Shown here in pieces: positions 1-3,745 of a DNA stretch of 7,744 nucleotides. Source of the stretch: Syntrophaceae bacterium UBA2208 (GTDB taxonomy: Bacteria; Desulfobacterota; BSN033; UBA1163); NCBI GenBank assembly GCA_002327885.1, contig DCUS01000024.1:1-7744 (forward strand). The letters are read 5' to 3'. The first letter of the stretch is position 1. Every line of letters begins with the position of its first letter. The notes beneath the pieces were generated by a model. That model had not been told where the DNA came from. It saw only the letters and a program-made list of their open reading frames with translations, and ran no database searches. Made by a program: the position numbers and the translations under genes.

Positions 1-252
1 CCCATAGCCGGCCTCTGGGTTCCAAGGCAGGGTAATTTTGCTCACAACAGCGACATCCAGGGGAAGATGTAGTTTCTTCGCGATCTCAGCTGCGACCGCA
101 ATGCCTCCAGCCGGAATTCCCATCACAATGGCATCGCTGTTTTGGTAATCTTTGAGCATGTTCGCAAGCAACTTTCCTGCCGAGGCCCTATCCCTAAACA
201 CCCGCACCCGATTACGAAATTTCGGAAGATCAAGAATTTTGGGGTGATCCAT
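1..252 (-). CDS. Phosphoribosyltransferase-family protein (COG1926-like), N-terminal part, cut by window edge
   Basis: An open frame begins at the ATG at 250-252 and runs 84 codons off the left end of the window. The start is preceded by GGAAGG, five bases upstream. The translation begins MDHPKILDLPKFRNRVRVF and then reads FRDRASAGKLLANMLKDY, IVMGIPAGGIAVAAEIAKKL and LPLDVAVVSKITLPWNPEAG. This order (an FrDR-aG--La start, a GIPaGGi-vA-eiA loop, then LD---v-Ki--P--PE-g) is that of the stand-alone predicted phosphoribosyltransferases of COG1926. The expected PRPP-binding loop lies beyond the window and cannot be checked. These proteins are thought to be cytoplasmic PRPP-using enzymes, but their substrates are mostly unknown, so no base salvage specificity is claimed. 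It is the last visible gene of the leftward series, 113 bp after the 71-residue gene. Confidence 0.8.
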   Translation of the reverse strand, partial: MDHPKILDLPKFRNRVRVFRDRASAGKLLANMLKDYQNSDAIVMGIPAGGIAVAAEIAKKLHLPLDVAVVSKITLPWNPEAGYG

Positions 253-365
253 TTTTTTCCTTCCGGTAACACGTCCCTTCAGGGCCTAAGCCGGGGAGGC
301 GGATTGGGTGAGGGGGTATATTTAGAAAATGTATTTCTGAGACGAAACTTTAACTTAATAATAGA

Positions 366-581
366 TTAATCAGGTAATTTTTTCTGCCCTTTCCACTCCC
401 GAAATGTCTTAACCTCTTTCTCCAAAGATGGAGCTATAACAGAACCATGGAAAGCTGCCAGGACTTTGTAAATCTCGATGGCAGGGAGCGCCAGCGTATC
501 CCGCGCCCGTAGAACAAAGACAGGTTCATCCTCACCAATCTTAGGAATATTAAGCCTCCCGTATTTTCCCGATAGAGCCAT
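366..581 (-). CDS. Conserved-looking small protein of unknown function, 71 residues
   Basis: I chose the ATG at 579-581 because AAGGAGGGAGAG sits directly upstream. An in-frame ATG seven codons earlier (600-602) would place that ribosome site inside the gene and has no site of its own. The 71-residue product starts MALSGKYGRLNIPKIGEDEP and continues VFVLRARDTLALPAIEIYKV, ending in EWKGQKKLPD. The EDEPVFVLRA-D-LA pattern followed by a helix reminds me of small proteins of unknown function found in bacteria and phages. I cannot name a family with certainty. It has no signal peptide, membrane segment or cysteine motif, so it is probably cytoplasmic. It lies 47 bp after the lytic transglycosylase gene on the same strand and may be co-transcribed with it. 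I do not assign a function. Confidence 0.75.
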   Translation of the reverse strand: MALSGKYGRLNIPKIGEDEPVFVLRARDTLALPAIEIYKVLAAFHGSVIAPSLEKEVKTFREWKGQKKLPD

Positions 582-628
582 ACTCTCCCTCCTTGGTAAC
601 ATGACTTTTTTGTTGTAACTTGGGCTCT

Positions 629-1276
629 TTATTCTTCGACTGCCTTTTGTCTCATCTCTTTCTCATAAAAGGCTGTTTTCATTAATACCGAGGCAACATA
701 ATCATCCATCGCCGGATCATTTGCTCTCGTCGGTCCTCCTACATAGGCCCTTAATGTTCTTTCCCAGTCTCCGTATCTTTTTTTCAGATCGTTTAAATAA
801 AGGAGGCCTACCCGGACGTTCATGGCCGGATCGTGCATCTGCCTTTCAGCCTCTTTCATGAAAGGTTGATCTGTGTACATCTGCCACACGACAGGCATCA
901 CTTGCATGGGGCCCCTGGCTCCTTTGTGACTGACAGCATCGGCCTTAAAGACACTTTCCTTTTCCATAACGGCAAGAACGAGAGGGAGGGGAACTTCTTT
1001 TTGCTCCATGACCACATCGGCGATATCCAGTGCCTGCCCGATGGTCAATGTCTTTGTACGCAAAATCGTCAGCAACTTATACCGTGCCGAAAGGGAATCG
1101 AACTCCGAGCGAATGACCCGATAAATCTCCCTGGCCAGGGCACGGTCCAAATAGAAATAAAGGGGAACGGCCAGAATCAACAATGTCAGCCCTATGCCGG
1201 CAACATGAATGACCAAGGCTCGCCTTTTAATCTTTCGAACAATTTCAAAGTGGTCTTCCTTCAGAATAACACTCAT
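629..1276 (-). CDS. Membrane-anchored lytic transglycosylase (SLT domain), 215 residues
   Basis: This is a murein lytic transglycosylase, which cleaves the MurNAc-GlcNAc bond of peptidoglycan to give 1,6-anhydro ends. A short basic cytoplasmic N-terminus is followed by one hydrophobic segment at about residues 21-43, consistent with a signal anchor that places the catalytic domain in the periplasm. The SLT domain covers roughly residues 90-205. The signature reads ESVFKADAVSHKGARGPMQV at 107-126 and continues MP, with Glu107 the expected catalytic acid. The later YL--L--RYGDW block (160-171) and AYVGGP (177-182) follow the family order. The usual Asn of AYNAGP is Val179 here. I chose the ATG at 1274-1276 because GGGGAG lies six bases upstream; a GTG three codons earlier is less likely. 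At 215 residues it is close to a minimal SLT enzyme plus anchor. It starts 59 bp after the glycogen-binding gene. The substrate within the wall and any partner machinery cannot be read from the sequence. Confidence 0.9.
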   Translation of the reverse strand: MSVILKEDHFEIVRKIKRRALVIHVAGIGLTLLILAVPLYFYLDRALAREIYRVIRSEFDSLSARYKLLTILRTKTLTIGQALDIADVVMEQKEVPLPLVLAVMEKESVFKADAVSHKGARGPMQVMPVVWQMYTDQPFMKEAERQMHDPAMNVRVGLLYLNDLKKRYGDWERTLRAYVGGPTRANDPAMDDYVASVLMKTAFYEKEMRQKAVEE

Positions 1277-1310
1277 CACACACACTCCCCGGCCTATTCC
1301 AACCTCGACC

Positions 1311-1328
1311 TCTGAAGGATTCTTCAGA
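1311..1328 (-). other. Hairpin (7-bp stem, 4-nt loop) just after the glycogen-binding gene
   Basis: TCUGAAG and CUUCAGA flank a four-base loop and form a perfect 7-bp stem in the leftward transcript. It begins eight bases after the TGA of the CBM48 gene. No U-run follows, so it does not qualify as a standard intrinsic terminator. It could slow polymerase or protect the upstream message from 3' decay, giving different levels of the two flanking genes. Function is inference. Confidence 0.35.
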
Positions 1329-1335
1329 TCTGTTA

Positions 1336-1662
1336 TCAGACCCCGATGACATAATTTTGTGTGCCAAAGGGGTTGGGAACCACTTGCGCTTCTGTCAGGT
1401 CTTCAAACCAGGCTCCATCAACAAAAAACTTAAATTCATAGCTTCCAGGATTCAGTTCGACCATGAGCCTCCAGATCCCTTCCTCATCCTTCCTCATGGG
1501 CAATGACCAGATATCCCACTGGTTAAATTCGCCTGCCAGGAAAACTTCCCTGGCTTCCGGAGCATAGAAGCTGAATTCAACTTCCTTTACGTCAAGACTT
1601 TCCTTCTTTTTGGCGATTGATTTCTTTTTCCCTCTTGTCTTTTTGGCCTCTTTCTCAACCAT
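1336..1662 (-). CDS. Stand-alone glycogen-binding domain protein (CBM48 / AMPK-beta type), 108 residues
   Basis: Residues 1-25 are rich in Lys and Arg. Residues 26-108 form an isoamylase-N/AMPK-beta glycogen-binding domain (CBM48). The diagnostic pieces appear in order: EVFLAGEFNQWD (39-50), GIWRLMVELNPGSYEFKFFV (62-81), DGAWFEDLTEAQVVPNPFG (82-100) and QNYVIGV at the C-terminus. Trp49, Trp64, Lys78, Trp85 and Asn103 fall where the family has sugar-contacting or core residues. No catalytic domain is attached, so the protein probably binds alpha-glucan, or acts as an adaptor that brings a partner to glycogen. The ATG at 1660-1662 has AAGGAGG nine bases upstream. The basic N-terminus is not a signal peptide because it lacks a hydrophobic stretch, which indicates a cytoplasmic protein. 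It could serve as a linker to nucleic acid or to an acidic partner; that part is inference. Confidence 0.9.
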   Translation of the reverse strand: MVEKEAKKTRGKKKSIAKKKESLDVKEVEFSFYAPEAREVFLAGEFNQWDIWSLPMRKDEEGIWRLMVELNPGSYEFKFFVDGAWFEDLTEAQVVPNPFGTQNYVIGV

Positions 1663-1725
1663 GATGAAATCCTCCTTGTGTCATTGTTATTCCTCTGATT
1701 TCTGGGCTCTTTGAAGTCTCCTTGA

Positions 1726-1842
1726 TCAAGGTTTCTCTTCATCAAATGATTCTAAAACCACCATCCTTTCCCCGACGAGCCTTATCCGATATGCTTTACC
1801 CGTCACCACATTTTTCAACCTTTCTCCTATAATGAAAGCCAT
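1726..1842 (-). CDS. Very small protein, 38 residues, unknown function
   Basis: An ATG at 1840-1842 with AGAGAGG six bases upstream opens a 38-codon frame that ends at TGA 1726-1728. The product reads MAFIIGERLKNVVTGKAYRI and then RLVGERMVVLESFDEEKP. The pattern (G-r--N--TGK-Y-i----g--VvLES-d) looks like a short beta-rich domain seen in small bacterial proteins of unknown function. I base this on resemblance, not a search. Support for it being real: a good ribosome site, tight placement 20 bp after the zinc-ribbon gene and 63 bp before the CBM48 gene, all on one strand, and non-random alternation of charged and hydrophobic residues. It is shorter than most automated cut-offs. I assign no function. 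Confidence 0.65.
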   Translation of the reverse strand: MAFIIGERLKNVVTGKAYRIRLVGERMVVLESFDEEKP

Positions 1843-1862
1843 CAGATACCTCTCTTTTCATC

Positions 1863-2009
1863 TTATGATCTTTTGAATATTCCTCGATTCTCTAAAATAA
1901 TATCGTCAAGAATTTCCCCACAATAGATACACCTCCATGCCCAGAAAGGTTCGTCAGGGCCAAAGAATTTTTCATAGACCATAAAACGATCGCAATGGGG
2001 ACATTTCAT
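1863..2009 (-). CDS. Small zinc-ribbon protein, 48 residues
   Basis: The product begins MKCPHCDRFMVYEKFF and carries two CxxC pairs, Cys3-Cys6 and Cys27-Cys30 (CIYCGEILDD), which together would bind one zinc ion. An aromatic stretch (PFWAWR) lies just before the second pair and an ILENR segment after it. This layout resembles small zinc-ribbon proteins that I associate mainly with deltaproteobacteria, whose role is unknown. I chose the ATG at 2007-2009 because GGAGG lies five bases upstream. A longer frame back to a TTG at 2085-2087 would run through the proposed promoter and has no ribosome site. It is the first gene after the 275-bp control region and probably the first gene of the leftward operon. 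It could bind nucleic acid or a protein partner; this is not shown. Confidence 0.8.
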   Translation of the reverse strand: MKCPHCDRFMVYEKFFGPDEPFWAWRCIYCGEILDDIILENRGIFKRS

Positions 2010-2058
2010 ACTAACCTCCAAATCCTTTTCTACCAAACCATTATGTAATGGCATTCTT

Positions 2059-2087
2059 TTTATTGGGTTTAACAAAATACATGCCAA
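2059..2087 (-). promoter_or_regulatory. Candidate sigma-70-type promoter overlapping the -24/-12-like element
   Basis: TTGGCA (2082-2087) and AATAAA (2059-2064) are separated by 17 bp, with one and two mismatches to the sigma-70 consensus. This lies about 50 bp upstream of the zinc-ribbon ATG. It shares its left part with the sigma-54-like element, so only one of the two readings may be correct. Confidence 0.3.
2072..2086 (-). promoter_or_regulatory. Candidate sigma-54 promoter (-24/-12-like) for the small-gene operon
   Basis: The minus strand reads TGGCATG, then TATT, then TTGT. Against the sigma-54 consensus TGGCACG-N4-TTGC this has the conserved GG, the correct spacing and two changes, one being C to T at the important -12 position. 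Initiation would fall near 2060 and give a leader of about 50 bases before the zinc-ribbon gene. The upstream palindrome and IHF-like site strengthen the case. The -12 mismatch keeps confidence moderate. Confidence 0.4.
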
Positions 2088-2110
2088 ATGACTGGTTGTC
2101 GTGGTTAAGA

Positions 2111-2123
2111 ATATTTTTTGATA
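2111..2123 (-). promoter_or_regulatory. Candidate IHF-binding site
   Basis: TATCAA-AAAA-TAT on the minus strand matches WATCAA-N4-TTR at 11 of 13 positions and sits in an AT-rich stretch. It lies between the enhancer-like palindrome and the -24/-12-like element, which is where DNA bending helps sigma-54 activators. IHF sites are degenerate, so the match alone is weak. Confidence 0.25.
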
Positions 2124-2176
2124 TTATTCCAATAGCTTAAATGGAGAAGAAGAAAGATGAATAAGCGGGAAGAGTC

Positions 2177-2210
2177 GGGGCAGCGTGCCACAATCGTTGC
2201 AACTTGCCCC
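2177..2210. promoter_or_regulatory. Imperfect palindrome, candidate enhancer for an NtrC-family activator
   Basis: Outer arms GGGGCA and TGCCCC enclose a 16-bp core at 2186-2201 that reads TGCAACGATTGTGGCA on the minus strand. The core has half-sites TGCAAC and TGCCAC (TGCnAC) around a 4-bp spacer. It resembles the classic NtrC site TGCACC-N5-GGTGCA. Twenty-two of 34 positions are symmetric. Its centre is about 120 bp upstream of the -12 part of the candidate sigma-54 promoter, a normal enhancer distance. A hairpin terminator for the response regulator is the alternative, but the loop would be 22 nt and no U-run follows. Confidence 0.45.
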
Positions 2211-2284
2211 ATTTCAATTCAATCTTTCTTGATTATTAAGGTAGCTAAGCAATTTGGTAAAGGTAGATAGAAAGGTCTGCCAAA

Positions 2285-3637
2285 TTATAATTCCTTCAGC
2301 TTTCGGTAGAGGGTTTTTCGATCAATCCCCAGGATCTCTGAAACCTTTGTTTTATTGCCCCCTGTTTCAATCATCATCTTCTTGATATACTCTTTTAACA
2401 ACTGTTCAAAAGAATATCTTTCTTGAACAGCTTTGTCCAGAAGGTTTTTACCTTTTTTTTGAATCACAAAGTCCGGAAAATCAATTGGGAGTAATGTTTC
2501 GGTCTGGCTGAAAATCATTGCTCTCTGAATGACATTTTCCAATTCCCTAACATTTCCCGGCCATGAATATTTCAATAAAGCCTCAAGGGCATCTTCGGAA
2601 ATCCCTGAGATTTTCTTTTTCATCTCTTTGCTAATTGTGTCAATAAAATGTTGGACAAGCAAAGGAATATCCTCTTTCCTCTCACGAAGGGGAGGCAATT
2701 CGATGTCGATCACTTTCAACCGATAGTAAAGATCCTCCCGAAATTTACCTTCTTCGATGGAAGATTTGATATCTCGGTTTGAAGTCGAGATGATCCTTAC
2801 ATCGACAGGATAGGACACCGTGTCTCCTAATGGTCGAACTTCTTTCTCTTCGATCACACGGAGCAATTTCGCTTGAAGGGTTTGTGGCATCTCCGTAATT
2901 TCGTCCAAAAAGAGCGTTCCTTCATCCGCTTCAAAAATAAGCCCCCTCTTGTCTGACTTCGCATCTGTAAAAGCACCTTTTTTATACCCAAAGAGTTCAC
3001 TCTCGATAAGCGTATCAGGAATGGCAGCACAATTGACTGCAATGAACAAGCCTTCCTTTCTCTCACCATGATTATGAATCGCCTTGGCTACTAATTCCTT
3101 GCCCGTTCCGCTCTCTCCGGTAATCAGAATATTGCAGGAGGCATCACCGATCATCTCAATGGTCTCATAAACCTTTTTCATCGAAGGACTCTTCCCAAAA
3201 ATATCATAGAACCGATAGTCGGATTCCAACCTTCTTCTTAAACTAATAATTTCTTTCTTAAGGAGCCGATGCTCCATGGCTCTTCTGAGGACCAGGATGA
3301 GTTCGTCCATCTGATCTGATTTGAGAACATAATCATAAGCACCCATTTTCATGGCTTTGATGGCGGTCTCAATGGTGCCAAAAGCTGTCATAATGATCAC
3401 AGGAGTTAAAGGGGCTACTTGCTTAGCCTCATCGAGGAGATCAATACCGTCCATGCCCTTCATTTTAAGATCAGTAAGGAGCACATCAAATTCTTCTTCT
3501 TTGAGTATCTTTAGTGCCTTCAAGCTATTCCCTGAGGTCGTAACGGAATACCCCTCACCATTTAGAATGTCAGAGAGCAATTCACACATCTTTAGGTCAT
3601 CATCCACCACTAAGATTTTGTGCAGTTTGTCTTTCAT
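2285..3637 (-). CDS. Sigma-54-dependent response regulator (NtrC/AtoC family), 450 residues
   Basis: The order is receiver, AAA+ and Fis-type helix-turn-helix. In the receiver (about 6-120) the acidic pocket is Asp12-Asp14, the phosphate acceptor is Asp56 (LLTDLKMKG), Thr84 is in MTAF, and Lys106 is followed by Ser rather than the usual Pro. The AAA+ domain (about 145-375) has Walker A GESGTGKE (174-181), the sigma-54 contact loop GAFTDA (221-226, family norm GAFTGA), Walker B GTLFLDE (240-246), STSNRD (284-289), FREDLYYRL (299-307) and WPGNVRELEN (359-368). The DNA-binding helix-turn-helix is at about 426-447. When phosphorylated it should form a ring, hydrolyse ATP and open sigma-54 promoters. 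The ATG at 3635-3637 has GAGG six bases upstream; a GTG four codons earlier is less likely. It follows its presumed kinase by 108 bp. A target region lies directly downstream at 2072-2210. Confidence 0.95.
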   Translation of the reverse strand: MKDKLHKILVVDDDLKMCELLSDILNGEGYSVTTSGNSLKALKILKEEEFDVLLTDLKMKGMDGIDLLDEAKQVAPLTPVIIMTAFGTIETAIKAMKMGAYDYVLKSDQMDELILVLRRAMEHRLLKKEIISLRRRLESDYRFYDIFGKSPSMKKVYETIEMIGDASCNILITGESGTGKELVAKAIHNHGERKEGLFIAVNCAAIPDTLIESELFGYKKGAFTDAKSDKRGLIFEADEGTLFLDEITEMPQTLQAKLLRVIEEKEVRPLGDTVSYPVDVRIISTSNRDIKSSIEEGKFREDLYYRLKVIDIELPPLRERKEDIPLLVQHFIDTISKEMKKKISGISEDALEALLKYSWPGNVRELENVIQRAMIFSQTETLLPIDFPDFVIQKKGKNLLDKAVQERYSFEQLLKEYIKKMMIETGGNKTKVSEILGIDRKTLYRKLKEL

Positions 3638-3705
3638 TTTTATCCTCACAGCCGTAAGTCGCTCCTACCCACTAACGGCTTACGTCTCACGACCATTTGA
3701 CTACG

Positions 3706-3733
3706 CTATGCCCTATGCTCTATGCACTCTGCG
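3706..3733. repeat. 7-bp tandem repeat in the kinase-regulator gap
   Basis: Four consecutive heptamers read CTATGCC, CTATGCT, CTATGCA and CTCTGCG. They lie in the 108-bp gap between the kinase stop and the regulator start. Nearby CGTAAG (3653-3658) and CTTACG (3679-3684) could pair as a weak hairpin. I regard this as a short degenerate spacer repeat; copy number may vary between strains. Confidence 0.6.
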
Positions 3734-3745
3734 GTTTCTATGTCA

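Larger units (their letters stand above)
2010..2284. other. 275-bp intergenic control region
   Basis: This is the longest non-coding stretch in the window, between the stop of the response regulator and the zinc-ribbon gene. Besides the palindrome, IHF-like site and promoter candidates listed separately, I see no open frame with a ribosome site, no RNA gene and no clear intrinsic terminator. The cluster upstream may therefore read into the downstream genes at some level. Confidence 0.6.

Noticed and set aside
253..365. Promoter or repeat element upstream of the phosphoribosyltransferase gene
   Set aside because: The gap contains a G-rich stretch and a tiny CCCTTCAGGG palindrome but no convincing -35/-10 pair, terminator or repeat array.
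142..369. 75-codon open frame on the plus strand
   Set aside because: It overlaps the phosphoribosyltransferase frame and the intergenic gap, has no ribosome site and looks low-complexity.
582..602. Seven-codon-longer start for the 71-residue gene
   Set aside because: The extension consists of the ribosome site AAGGAGGGAG itself; the next ATG is correctly spaced from it.
833..1315. 160-codon open frame on the plus strand
   Set aside because: It is the antisense shadow of the lytic transglycosylase, whose motifs are unmistakable; the translation shows no family resemblance.
2010..2087. Longer 74-residue start for the zinc-ribbon gene beginning at a TTG
   Set aside because: It would run through the promoter-like elements and has no ribosome site, while the internal ATG at 2007-2009 has GGAGG at ideal spacing.
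2185..2201. Sigma-54 promoter inside the palindrome, either strand
   Set aside because: The plus strand has TGCCAC-N5-TTGC but lacks the key GG, and no gene is oriented that way. The minus strand has TGGCACG but no GC at the -12 position.
2177..2210. Intrinsic terminator for the response regulator
   Set aside because: The GGGGCA/TGCCCC stem has a 22-nt loop and is not followed by a U-run on the leftward transcript; an activator site fits better.
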